Shown in pieces: positions 1 through 7,936 of a DNA stretch of 64,000 bases (positions are counted from its first letter, which is position 1; every line of letters starts with the position of its first letter). Origin of the DNA: Thalassomonas haliotis (GTDB lineage Bacteria; Pseudomonadota; Gammaproteobacteria; Enterobacterales; Alteromonadaceae); NCBI RefSeq assembly GCF_028657945.1, contig NZ_CP059693.1, forward strand, positions 1,178,001 through 1,242,000, in the 5' to 3' direction. A program made the translations under genes and the position numbers. The notes below the pieces were generated by a model. The model was not told where the DNA came from, made no database searches, and saw only the letters and a program-made list of their open reading frames with translations.

Positions 1-1369
1 GATCGTCGAACAACTGCAAGACTGTTACGGCGCCCTGGGAATAGTACACACCAACTGGAAGCATTTGGCCAATGAATTTGACGATTATGTCGCCACGCCT
101 AAACCTAACGGTTACCAGTCCATCCATACCGTAGTCCTGGGGCCGGAAGGTAAATCGATAGAAGTCCAGATCCGTACCCAGCAGATGCATGATGATGCCG
201 AACTCGGGGTAGCAGCCCACTGGCGCTATAAAGAAGGCGGCGCCGGCGGTAAAGGCGGCGGTTTTGATGAAAAAATTAGCTGGCTGAGAAAAATCCTGCA
301 ATGGCAGGAAGATATCAGCGAAAGCGGTGAACTTATCGAAGAGTTGCGCAGCCAGGTATTTGAAGACCGCATCTATGTCTTTACCCCGAACGGTGATGTG
401 ATTGACTTGCCGGCAGGGGCAACGCCGCTCGACTTTGCCTATTATATCCATTCCAATGTCGGCCATTGCTGTATCGGCGCTAAGGTTTTTGGCCGTATTG
501 TGCCTTTTACCCATAAGCTGCAAACCGGAGATCAGGTGGAAGTGCTGACCAGCAAAAAACCTAACCCCAGCCGCGACTGGTTAAATCCGAGCTTAAATTA
601 TATTCATACCGCCCGGGCGCGGGCCAAAGTGCAGCATTTCTTTAAATCCCAGGACAGGGATAAACATGTGCTGCAGGGGAAAGAGCTGCTCGATAATGAG
701 TTGACGAAACTCCAGCTGAGCAAGGTCGACCTCAAAGAGGCGGCGAAACGTTTTAATGTCAGCCATGTGGAAGACTTGTATGCGGCAATTGGCTCAGGCA
801 ACGCCAGGTTGCAGCAGGTGGTCAATTACCTTAGCCAGCTGGATGAAAAACATCAGCCGGTCGCCGATATCGACCCCCAGAGCCTGATTAAGCCGGAAAG
901 TGCGTCTAAACCTGCGGTAGACAGCAACGGCATTACCGTGTCCGGGGTTGGGAATTTATTGACCCATATCGCCAAGTGCTGTCACCCGGTGCCCGGGGAT
1001 GAAATTTCGGGCTTTATCACCCAGGGGCGCGGAATTTCCGTGCATAGGCGCGATTGTGAGCAATTAAAAAATGCCCTTAAGCAGCAGAGCGAGCGTGAAG
1101 TTGAAGTGCAGTGGGGAGATCAAAGCAAGCAAAGTTACCAGGTAGGGGTACAGGTAGTGGCCAGTGACCGCCAGGGACTGGTGCGTGATATTTCCACCAT
1201 TATCGCCAACGAAAGGGTGAGTATTGTTGGTTTGGAAAGCAATTCAGATAGCCGTCAGCAAACCACCAGCATGTCGATAAAAATGGAGATCGGCAGTAGC
1301 GAAGTACTGACCCGGTTAATGGGCAAGTTGTTGCAACTTGATGATGTCCATGATGTAAAACGTCTTTAA
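1..1369 (+). CDS. relA: GTP pyrophosphokinase RelA, 5'-truncated by the window edge
   Basis: RelA makes (p)ppGpp from ATP and GTP/GDP on starved ribosomes and drives the stringent response. The reading frame is open from base 2, so only the C-terminal 455 or so residues are present; the first in-frame ATG at 65 is internal. The visible part starts at the end of the synthetase domain (TPKPNGYQSIHT). It continues through the TGS domain (RIYVFTPNGDVIDLP, about residues 123-183 of the visible part), a helical region, the conserved-cysteine zinc-finger segment (AKCCHPVPGDEI, then HRRDCEQL) and a C-terminal ACT domain. TGS, zinc finger and ACT are the ribosome- and tRNA-sensing part of long RSH proteins. 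The following mazG matches the E. coli relA-mazG-pyrG-eno order, which favours RelA over SpoT. Confidence 0.95.
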   Translation, partial: IVEQLQDCYGALGIVHTNWKHLANEFDDYVATPKPNGYQSIHTVVLGPEGKSIEVQIRTQQMHDDAELGVAAHWRYKEGGAGGKGGGFDEKISWLRKILQWQEDISESGELIEELRSQVFEDRIYVFTPNGDVIDLPAGATPLDFAYYIHSNVGHCCIGAKVFGRIVPFTHKLQTGDQVEVLTSKKPNPSRDWLNPSLNYIHTARARAKVQHFFKSQDRDKHVLQGKELLDNELTKLQLSKVDLKEAAKRFNVSHVEDLYAAIGSGNARLQQVVNYLSQLDEKHQPVADIDPQSLIKPESASKPAVDSNGITVSGVGNLLTHIAKCCHPVPGDEISGFITQGRGISVHRRDCEQLKNALKQQSEREVEVQWGDQSKQSYQVGVQVVASDRQGLVRDISTIIANERVSIVGLESNSDSRQQTTSMSIKMEIGSSEVLTRLMGKLLQLDDVHDVKRL

Positions 1370-1374
1370 CCGAG

Positions 1375-1422
1375 AAAGCCTTTAGCAGAAAAAGCCTTTA
1401 GCAGAAAAAGCCCTTAGCCGGC
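1375..1422. repeat. 16-bp tandem repeat, about 3 copies, just after relA
   Basis: The unit AAAGCCTTTAGCAGAA occurs exactly at 1375-1390 and 1391-1406, followed by a degenerate third copy at 1407-1422. It begins five bases after the relA stop codon. Its core AGCCTTTAGC resembles the AGCCTTGAGC core of the longer 17-bp array after mazG. Confidence 0.8.
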
Positions 1423-1477
1423 AAAGTCCGCATAAGCTGTTGCAAAGAATGAACACCATAAAGAAGTAGATAAAATT

Positions 1478-2278
1478 ATGTTAGAGATGAAGCCTTCGAT
1501 GGAAAAGCTGCGCTGGATCATGGCGCAGCTCAGGGATCCTGTAACCGGTTGCCCCTGGGATATTAAACAAGATTTTGCCTCCATCGTGCCCCATACCCTG
1601 GAAGAAGCCTATGAAGTGGCGGACGCCATCGAGCAGGGGGATTTTAGCGAGCTGGAAAAAGAACTCGGCGATTTGTTGTTTCAGGTGGTGTTTTACAGCC
1701 AGCTGGGTAAAGAAGAGAAGTTATTTGATTTTGATTCTGTTGTTGCCGCCATTTGTGAAAAGCTTATTCGCCGCCACCCCCATGTTTTTGCCAAAACCGA
1801 GTTTGCTTGCCAGGCGCAAATAAAAGCCAACTGGGAACATGAGAAAATGAAGGAGCGCCAGGAAAAAAATGACCGTCAGTCATTAAGTCTTTTGGCGGAT
1901 ATTCCCAAGTCTCTACCGGCTTTATCCCAGGCGGCAAAAATCCAGAAACGCTGTGCCCATGTCGGCTTTGACTGGCATCGAATCGATGATGTTTTTGCCA
2001 AGGTTGCCGAAGAAGTCGAGGAAGTGCAGGAGCACTTACATGGCGACAGGCAGGAGTTAACGGCTGAGCTGGGAGATCTGATGTTTGCCGTGGTTAATTT
2101 ATGCCGCCACGCCAAACAAGATCCCGAAGCTGTTTTGCGCCAGGCAAACCAGAAGTTTACTAAACGTTTCCAGGGAGTTGAAGCTAAAGTGTCGGCCTCG
2201 GGCCAGGGCTTTGAACAGCATAGCCTGGAACAGTTGGAAGATTACTGGCAGGAGATCAAAGCGGATGAACAGCCTTGA
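1478..2278 (+). CDS. mazG: Nucleoside triphosphate pyrophosphohydrolase MazG
   Basis: MazG hydrolyses NTPs and dNTPs to NMP plus PPi, cleaning aberrant nucleotides and, in E. coli, lowering ppGpp. The 266-residue protein has the family length and two tandem MazG folds, each with the metal-binding ExxE...ExxD pattern. The first is EEAYEVADAIE...ELEKELGD (about 45-75) and the second is AEEVEEVQEHL...ELTAELGD (about 175-205). The early GCPWDIKQ motif is diagnostic. The ATG at 1478 was used; ATG 1490 is also possible and better matches family N-termini. It lies downstream of relA as in enterobacteria. The stop codon (2276-2278) sits inside the first unit of a 17-bp tandem array, so the last residues (EQP) are encoded by repeat sequence. 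Confidence 0.95.
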   Translation: MLEMKPSMEKLRWIMAQLRDPVTGCPWDIKQDFASIVPHTLEEAYEVADAIEQGDFSELEKELGDLLFQVVFYSQLGKEEKLFDFDSVVAAICEKLIRRHPHVFAKTEFACQAQIKANWEHEKMKERQEKNDRQSLSLLADIPKSLPALSQAAKIQKRCAHVGFDWHRIDDVFAKVAEEVEEVQEHLHGDRQELTAELGDLMFAVVNLCRHAKQDPEAVLRQANQKFTKRFQGVEAKVSASGQGFEQHSLEQLEDYWQEIKADEQP

Positions 2279-2465
2279 GCCATAAACAGCCTTGAGCCAT
2301 AAACAGCCTTGAGCGGTAGACAGCCTTGAGCGGTAGACAGCCTTGAGCGGTAGATAGCCTTGAGCGGTAGATAGCCTTGAGCCATTTGAGCCGCAGAGAG
2401 CTTTGAGCCATAAATAGCCTTGAGCCATAGCTAGCCTTGAGCGGTAGACAGCCTTGGGCTACAGG
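2270..2465. repeat. 17-bp minisatellite starting inside the mazG stop region, about 11 units
   Basis: Units of the form [CT]AGCCTTGAGC[GG/CA]TA[GA]A run head to tail. Units at 2270, 2287, 2304, 2321, 2338 and 2355 are exactly 17 bp. An irregular 28-bp unit at about 2372 follows, then further 17-bp units at 2398, 2415, 2432 and 2449. The first unit contains the mazG TGA. Units come in two alternating types (GCCATAAA and GCGGTAGA), as expected from stepwise duplication. The minus strand is open through the array only because the repeat lacks stops in that frame. The remaining sequence up to 2560 shows no gene. Confidence 0.9.
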
Positions 2466-2559
2466 CAGGTGTGAGCACGGCATAACCCTGAGTCCAGTTG
2501 TTTTTCCCTAAGGCATAACCTGCCCCGGACAACTCCCATTAACTTGGTAACTAATTGAA

Positions 2560-3120
2560 ATGAATGATGTAAAAACTGATAAGCAGCAAGCAGCCAAAGT
2601 CAGTATAGGTTTAACGGATCCGAAAAGTCCGTCCAATGTCGGCGCCGTGATGCGCGCCGCCGGTTGTTACCAGGTGGACGCCGTATATTATACCGGGCAG
2701 CGTTATGCCCGCGCCGCTAAATTTAATACCGATACTAAAAATGTTGCTGCCAATATTCCATTAACCCAGTGTGACAGTTTAGTGGCACAGGCTGGAGCCG
2801 GGGTGAAACTTGTTTGTGTTGAGCTGGTGGAAGGGGCAACCCCGCTGCCGGCCTTTGAGCATCCGGAGCAGGCCTGTTATATTTTTGGCCCAGAGGACGG
2901 CACTTTGTCTCAGCAGGTGATCGATCAATCAGATGCTGTGGTTTATGTGCCAACCACTGGCTGTATGAATCTTGCTGCCACCGTTAATGTTCTGCTTTAT
3001 GATCGCCTGGCTAAATCGGGAGATTTGACTGCGGGTGATGAGCTGATCAGACAAAGCCGTGATACCAATAATAAAGTTAAAGTGAAATCCGGGAAAAGCG
3101 CTCCGCTTGAGATGCAATAG
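2560..3120 (+). CDS. SpoU/TrmH-family RNA 2'-O-methyltransferase
   Basis: A 186-residue protein with the SPOUT (SpoU) methyltransferase motifs: motif 1 near the N-terminus (LTDPKSPSNVGAVMRAAGCY, about 18-37), motif 2 (YIFGPEDGTLSQQV, about 107-120) and motif 3 (CMNLAATVNVLLYDR, about 134-148). These form the trefoil-knot SAM site, and the Asn/Arg of motif 1 is the catalytic signature for 2'-O-ribose methylation of tRNA or rRNA. The substrate cannot be deduced. No N-terminal substrate-binding domain is visible, so this is a minimal catalytic version like TrmL or a short TrmH homologue. The tail is lysine-rich (NKVKVKSGKSA). It is transcribed alone, between the minisatellite and a hairpin terminator. 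Confidence 0.85.
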   Translation: MNDVKTDKQQAAKVSIGLTDPKSPSNVGAVMRAAGCYQVDAVYYTGQRYARAAKFNTDTKNVAANIPLTQCDSLVAQAGAGVKLVCVELVEGATPLPAFEHPEQACYIFGPEDGTLSQQVIDQSDAVVYVPTTGCMNLAATVNVLLYDRLAKSGDLTAGDELIRQSRDTNNKVKVKSGKSAPLEMQ

Positions 3121-3127
3121 CTGGTAA

Positions 3128-3149
3128 AAAGGCCTGGCACCGGGCCTTT
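3128..3149. terminator. Bidirectional hairpin between the SpoU methylase and the DUF2986 gene
   Basis: The stem AAAGGCC (3128-3134) pairs with GGCCTTT (3143-3149), with A runs on one side and T runs on the other. It lies between convergent genes and includes the end of the minus-strand gene's stop codon. Confidence 0.6.
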
Positions 3150-3357
3150 ATTCGCCCTGTGCCTGCCCTTGTGTCTCTTCCTTTCGCTGTACTTCTTTTG
3201 CTTCTTCTGTCTGTTGTTCGCTTTGCTCTGCGGCCAAAGCTAACTTTTCCCGTTCGGCTTTACTGATATACCTGGGTTTATTGCTTTTATGCAGTTTGGC
3301 ATTTGCCTTTTTGGCTTTTTTCTTCAGGGTTTCTTTGATTTTTTTCTTTCTGTTCAT
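3148..3357 (-). CDS. DUF2986-family small basic protein
   Basis: A 69-residue, highly charged protein starting MNRKKKIKETLKKKAKKANAK and containing HKSNKPRYISKAEREKLA. This is the signature of DUF2986, small proteins seen in Vibrionales and Alteromonadales with no assigned function. The N-terminal 40 residues are Lys-rich and the C-terminus is Glu/Gln-rich (about 45-69). No signal peptide or membrane segment is visible. It is convergent with the SpoU methylase gene. The family call rests on recognition of the N-terminal pattern; nucleic-acid or ribosome binding would be a guess. Confidence 0.75.
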   Translation of the reverse strand: MNRKKKIKETLKKKAKKANAKLHKSNKPRYISKAEREKLALAAEQSEQQTEEAKEVQRKEETQGQAQGE

Positions 3358-3751
3358 GCGTTCTTTCTGCTAACGGCGTTGATAGCCGGCTATTGTAAAC
3401 GTTAATAAGCAAGGTATAAACAAGCAAAGGCAGGCGACGGTGGCTTGCCGTTAACCGGCCAAAGCCAATAGCGGGGGAAAACCCCGGTGAACGCATTTGG
3501 GGTTAACCAATAAATTATGATAGAATCAGATACTTAAATATTAATCTTTGGGTAAGGTTTTGGGGGCGGCGCCCGCGCTGACTAAGCTTTGGTTAGGATG
3601 GGCTTATTATTAGCCAAGGTGTAGCCAATGAAAACTTTAACAAACATTTTACTATTTATAATAGTGAAGATAAACTTTTCTCATTGAACTGTTAAATAAC
3701 TATATTCAGGTGAGTTGTCCGAATGCTTAATATCTTTTTTACAGGGATGTC
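3358..3751. other. 394-bp intergenic stretch upstream of the PstS-like/barrel/GGDEF-EAL operon
   Basis: This should hold the divergent promoters for the DUF2986 gene and the downstream operon. It contains a GC-rich patch (about 3563-3580) and AT-rich sequence near 3628-3710. No tRNA, riboswitch or recognised regulatory motif could be identified. An AGGGA ribosome-binding site lies just before the ATG at 3752. Confidence 0.4.
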
Positions 3752-4198
3752 ATGAAAGTGAACATCAAACAGTGGCTGCGGTTAGCGCCATTTTGTTGTT
3801 TTTTATATTTTCCTTATTTTGAAGCGCATTCGATTCAAGTGATCGTCAATTCCTCTGTCCCGCAAAAACAGTTGTCGGCTTCTCACCTCAGACGAATTTT
3901 TACCGTACGCCACCGGCAATGGGCAAATGACTTGCCTATTAAAGTTTTTGTTTTAGCGAAAAATAATCTCACCCATAAGAATTTTTGTCTGCAAAAGCTT
4001 GAGGTTTTTCCCTACCAGCTGGAAAAGATATGGGGAAAACTGCTGTTTTCCGGTTTAGGGGAGCCGCCTTTGGTATTAACCGATGAAAAACAAATGATTG
4101 AAATGGTCAGGAAAACACCGGGTGCGATAGGTTACGTGGATAGCCTGCCACAAGATAGCGGAGTGGAAATAATGAAAATGGAAAGCAGTGATGACTAA
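3752..4198 (+). CDS. Small PstS-like periplasmic binding-fold protein
   Basis: A 148-residue protein with an N-terminal signal peptide (about residues 1-26). The body resembles one lobe of the PstS-type phosphate-binding fold: VIVNSS at the start, SHLRRIFTVRHRQW, then IWGKLLFSGLGEPP, and near the end the family hallmark GAIGYVDSLP. Full PstS proteins are about twice this size, so this belongs to the short PBP-like group usually auto-labelled as phosphate ABC transporter substrate-binding protein. No permease or ATPase genes are nearby. It has a good ribosome-binding site and overlaps the next gene, so the two are co-translated. It is similar in layout to the protein at 41489-41917. The ligand is unknown. 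Confidence 0.75.
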   Translation: MKVNIKQWLRLAPFCCFLYFPYFEAHSIQVIVNSSVPQKQLSASHLRRIFTVRHRQWANDLPIKVFVLAKNNLTHKNFCLQKLEVFPYQLEKIWGKLLFSGLGEPPLVLTDEKQMIEMVRKTPGAIGYVDSLPQDSGVEIMKMESSDD

Positions 4199-5390
4199 GC
4201 TGATGCCGGTAAATGTTTTATTAAAGACGGGCTTATTAACATGTCTTTCCCTTTTTCAGTTGGCAGCTTTTGGCAGCCAGGACTGGGCTGTGCATGGTTT
4301 TGCTTCCCAGGGCATCATTCAGGCGGCGGATAATAATTTTGTCAGCCGCGATGCCGATGACGATATCTCTTATGATTTGACGGAAATCGGCATCAATGCC
4401 TCATATCAGTGGCAACCGGATATTCGCTTTGCCGGGCAGCTGGTTTACCTTAACGGCGGCAACCGCTACGAAGAAGGGGCGCGTGTCGACTATTTATTGA
4501 TGGACTGGACCCTGGCCAGTGATATTGACTGGCAGTTAAACCTCTACCTGGGACGGTACAAAAACCAGCATTGGTTGTATTCCAGCACCCGGGATGTGCC
4601 CCATACCCGGCCATCGACTATTCTTCCCCAGTCTGTCTATTATGACATCTTCCGGGATGTGGCCCTGGGCAGTGACGGTATGAGTTTATCCTATACCCGG
4701 TTAACGGATATCGGCGAGTTTGATCTCTTATGGAGTTACGGGACTTCACCTATCAGTGATAATGCCACAACTTTATTGCTCAGTACGACCGCAGCTGGCG
4801 ATATAGATCAGGACTTTACCCACCAGGCCAGTCTCTTTTACCGCCCCGAGGGCAGTACCTGGCAATATGGCATCAGCTTACTCGATTCGGATTTTAAATA
4901 CAGCGCCGACGAGAATGAAGGTTATTTTGATGCCGATGCCACCTCTCAGCGGGTGATGCTGAATCTGTTGTATAATAGTGAACAATGGGAGTTTACCGCC
5001 GAATTGTTTCAGGAGCGTTTTTTCTTTGACGGCTTTTTTACCCCTGACTGGAGCCATGATCAGAAAGCCCAGGGATTTTATGCCCAGGGGCGTTACTTCT
5101 TCGATGAGCAGCTGACTTTTATGCTGCGTTATGACAGGTTTGATGCCAACAAAGATGACCGCAAAGGTAAAGCCCTTGAAAGAAACACCGGCATTCCGGC
5201 GTATTTTGGCTATATGTATGATACCACGCTAGGGTTGACCTACAGGTTTGAGTCGAACTGGCAAATTCAGGCGGAATATCATTGGTTCGAAGGCACGGGA
5301 CGATTGGCGCCGGCGGTGGTCCCCGACCTGGCGACCAATAACAGCAAGAACTGGCAGCTGTGGGCGCTTCAATTAATGTACTGGTTTTAA
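4191..5390 (+). CDS. Outer-membrane beta-barrel (porin-like) protein
   Basis: About 399 residues with a signal peptide ending near AAFGS (about residue 27). Alternating aromatic beta-strand segments follow, such as WQLNLYLGRYKNQHW and FYAQGRYFFDEQLTFMLRYDRFD. The protein ends in a C-terminal aromatic residue (LQLMYWF), the usual outer-membrane insertion signal. It lacks a TonB box and a plug. The start is ambiguous: GTG 4188 and ATG 4191 are adjacent and both overlap the end of the upstream gene; the ATG was chosen. The next gene starts five bases after the stop, so barrel, binding protein and c-di-GMP enzyme form one operon. The substrate cannot be read from the sequence. A related barrel lies at 40336. 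Confidence 0.75.
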   Translation: MTKLMPVNVLLKTGLLTCLSLFQLAAFGSQDWAVHGFASQGIIQAADNNFVSRDADDDISYDLTEIGINASYQWQPDIRFAGQLVYLNGGNRYEEGARVDYLLMDWTLASDIDWQLNLYLGRYKNQHWLYSSTRDVPHTRPSTILPQSVYYDIFRDVALGSDGMSLSYTRLTDIGEFDLLWSYGTSPISDNATTLLLSTTAAGDIDQDFTHQASLFYRPEGSTWQYGISLLDSDFKYSADENEGYFDADATSQRVMLNLLYNSEQWEFTAELFQERFFFDGFFTPDWSHDQKAQGFYAQGRYFFDEQLTFMLRYDRFDANKDDRKGKALERNTGIPAYFGYMYDTTLGLTYRFESNWQIQAEYHWFEGTGRLAPAVVPDLATNNSKNWQLWALQLMYWF

Positions 5391-5394
5391 TGCT

Positions 5395-7872
5395 TTGCGT
5401 AAGTTTATAAGTTTACCCTGGAAGGCGATAGCCCTGACACTCGGTGCCATGCTGGTTATTACCCTGACGTTAACGATTTTTTCGGTGTTTCAGCTGCAAG
5501 AGGAATTCGACCAGCGCCAGCAGGAAAAAAAATCCACCGCTAAGCTGATTTACAGCTACCTGCAAAAAATTTCCAATGATAAGCGTATCTTATGGCTGAC
5601 CACGTTAAGCTCTCAATATCTGGTGAAAAACAACGATTACCGCGCCTTTGACCGGGCGGTGCAGCAGCAGTTTGATTTAGACGAGTTGCGCATTGATTCC
5701 GTCTGGGTATTAAACGAGCAGGGACAGCAAGTGTATGCCAGCAGCTCGGAAGCCAACGGCAAGATCAGGCAAGTGGCCAGCCAGGTCTTTAAGCAACAGT
5801 CGGTGGCCGAGCTGATTTATTGCGAACAGGAAAAAAGCAATTGTTTTCATATCGTTGCTATGCCGGTGATGACCTCGGCCAATGAAATGACCGCCCTGAT
5901 CAGCCGGGCGAACCTCAGTGATCTCTTGTTTACTTTTTTAGCGCTAAATGAAAATACCCGGTTGGCGATAGTTAATGTACCCCTTGATAACAGCGAGCAA
6001 GAAACCAACTTAAAGGCGCTGTCGATCTTAACCCGCTCGAACGATGATAAAATCGTGCCGATCATCGAATCATTGGCGCAGGAGCTTACCTTAAGTGAAT
6101 TGAAAAAAAGCGTCACCACAGGGTTTAGCGACGAGCATTTTTCTATCAGTTTGTTTGAACTTCAGCCCGGCAGCAAAGACGGCAACTATGTGATGATGAT
6201 TGATGATATCACCCAGTACCGGCAGGCTAACGATGAGTTCCAGCGGGCTATTGTTGTTATTGCCGCCATTATCTTTATCCTGATCTCCCTGGTGGTGTTT
6301 GTACTGACCCGGCGTTCGAGCCAGCGGTTGCTTAAGCTGGCGGCGGATTTGCCACTGCTGGCGGAAAAACGTTTTGATGAATTTCGCCGGCGTAAGTTTT
6401 CCGGGTTCAGGTTAACCAGCGATGAGCTGGATATTTTACACAGCTCGGCCTCAGACCTGGCGGATCAGCTGGAAGAATTGCATTTTAAAATCGAGCAAAA
6501 TACCCGTGAGCTGGAAAATATTGCCATGTATGATCTGCTCACCGGTTTACCCAACCGTAATATGCTTAATTTCCAGCTGAAAAAGAACCTGGCTAGCTTA
6601 TCTCGCAGCCAGGATTATGTGGCCTTATTATTCCTCGACCTCGATGACTTTAAAAAAGTGAATGACAGCCACGGCCATAATATGGGGGATTTTTTGCTGG
6701 AAGAAGCTGCCCGCCGCTTGCGCATGTCGATTCGCGATACCGATATCGCCTGTCGGTTCGGCGGCGATGAATTTGTTATCGTGCTGCCCCAGGTACAAAA
6801 ATGGGATGATGTTGAGCGGGTTGCCGACAAATTGCTGCAGGCCTTTAAACAGCCGATCCAAATTGAAGACCACCGTTTTTATGTCTCTACCAGTATCGGC
6901 GGGGCGCTGGCCAAAGACAATACCATTACCGCGGAAGATTTGATCCGCAACGCCGATATGGCCATGTATGAAGCCAAAGACAATGGCGGTAACTGTTATC
7001 AGATTTATGATGCCGGCATGTATCAGCGGGTGGCTCACAAAGTCTTGCTGGAAACCGAAGTCAGGGAAGCTATTGTCCGGGGCCAGTTCAGTCTGAGCCT
7101 GCAGCCCCAGATAGATATCGACAGCGGGCGTTTATTTGGCTTTGAAGCCCTGTTGCGCTGGAACCATCCCAAGCGCGGCCTGGTCTCTCCGGATGAGTTT
7201 ATTCCGGTGCTGGAAAACTCCAAGCACATGATAGAGCTGGGCTATTGGGTGATACGCCACAGTATTGAATTATTAAAACAGCTCAATGAAGCCGGTTATA
7301 CCGGGATCAGCATCGCGATTAATCTTTCTGCCGGGCAATTTGTCGACCCCGGCCTTTACCAGTTCCTGGTGGAGCAGGCACAAGCCTTTGGCGTTGACGC
7401 CGGGGCGATAGAGCTGGAATTAACCGAACGCACTTTAGTGGAAGATATAGATAAAACGCTGGAAACCATGCATAAATTGCGTGACCGCGGTTTCTCTTTT
7501 TCTATCGATGATTTCGGCACCGGGTATTCATCGCTCAGTTACCTGAAAAAAATGCCGGTGGACTGCATTAAAATCGATAAGTGTTTTGTTTCCGGCATGC
7601 TCGATAACCAGGCGGATATGCAAATCGTGATGTCGACCATAGCCATGGTGCGTAACTTAGGCATGAAAGTCATTGCCGAAGGGGTGGAAAACCGGGCGCA
7701 GCTCAGGTTCTTAAAAAGCGAGCAGTGTGATCTGGTGCAGGGATATCTGTTTAGCCGCCCCATCTGCGAAACCGCCTTGATGGAAGAATTAAAAACTAAG
7801 GTTAACCAAGGGGTTTGGAGCGAAGCGGCAGAGATGAGCAAGCAGCACTTGTTAGAATCCGATCATAAATAA
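5395..7872 (+). CDS. Membrane-bound GGDEF-EAL cyclic-di-GMP turnover protein
   Basis: This 825-residue protein has a transmembrane helix at about 11-33, a periplasmic sensor domain of about 250 residues and a second helix at about 283-305. A linker region leads to a GGDEF domain (YDLLTGLPNRN; GGDEF at 456-460, intact) and an EAL domain (EALLRW from 584, DDFGTGYSSL near 705, EGVE). All catalytic signatures of both domains look intact, so diguanylate cyclase, phosphodiesterase or both are possible. The start is TTG at 5395. The ATG overlapping the upstream stop (5390) is in another frame and terminates quickly. It is last in the operon with the PstS-like protein and barrel, suggesting that a periplasmic or outer-membrane signal controls c-di-GMP (inference). 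Confidence 0.9.
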   Translation: MRKFISLPWKAIALTLGAMLVITLTLTIFSVFQLQEEFDQRQQEKKSTAKLIYSYLQKISNDKRILWLTTLSSQYLVKNNDYRAFDRAVQQQFDLDELRIDSVWVLNEQGQQVYASSSEANGKIRQVASQVFKQQSVAELIYCEQEKSNCFHIVAMPVMTSANEMTALISRANLSDLLFTFLALNENTRLAIVNVPLDNSEQETNLKALSILTRSNDDKIVPIIESLAQELTLSELKKSVTTGFSDEHFSISLFELQPGSKDGNYVMMIDDITQYRQANDEFQRAIVVIAAIIFILISLVVFVLTRRSSQRLLKLAADLPLLAEKRFDEFRRRKFSGFRLTSDELDILHSSASDLADQLEELHFKIEQNTRELENIAMYDLLTGLPNRNMLNFQLKKNLASLSRSQDYVALLFLDLDDFKKVNDSHGHNMGDFLLEEAARRLRMSIRDTDIACRFGGDEFVIVLPQVQKWDDVERVADKLLQAFKQPIQIEDHRFYVSTSIGGALAKDNTITAEDLIRNADMAMYEAKDNGGNCYQIYDAGMYQRVAHKVLLETEVREAIVRGQFSLSLQPQIDIDSGRLFGFEALLRWNHPKRGLVSPDEFIPVLENSKHMIELGYWVIRHSIELLKQLNEAGYTGISIAINLSAGQFVDPGLYQFLVEQAQAFGVDAGAIELELTERTLVEDIDKTLETMHKLRDRGFSFSIDDFGTGYSSLSYLKKMPVDCIKIDKCFVSGMLDNQADMQIVMSTIAMVRNLGMKVIAEGVENRAQLRFLKSEQCDLVQGYLFSRPICETALMEELKTKVNQGVWSEAAEMSKQHLLESDHK

Positions 7873-7886
7873 GCTGACAAGCTCAG

Positions 7887-7925
7887 GCGGCAGAAAAATT
7901 GTCTGTTTTCTGCCGCATTTATTTT
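7887..7925. terminator. Hairpin terminator between the GGDEF-EAL gene and the DUF4202 gene
   Basis: The perfect 11-bp stem GCGGCAGAAAA (7887-7897) / TTTTCTGCCGC (7906-7916) is followed by a T-rich run. It lies between convergent genes. Confidence 0.8.
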
Positions 7926-7936
7926 GCCGGGATTAA

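Noticed and set aside
1375-2465. CRISPR-like array
   Set aside because: Units are contiguous with no unique spacers and no cas genes are nearby; these are minisatellites.
2099-2483. Two minus-strand ORFs with repeated peptides (AQGYLWLKA, GSRLSTAQG) through the 17-bp array
   Set aside because: They arise from translating the minisatellite, which happens to lack stops; no ribosome-binding site or independent coding signal.
3540-3640. Possible c-di-GMP riboswitch upstream of the GGDEF-EAL operon
   Set aside because: The conserved GEMM core elements could not be found; only a GC-rich patch is present.
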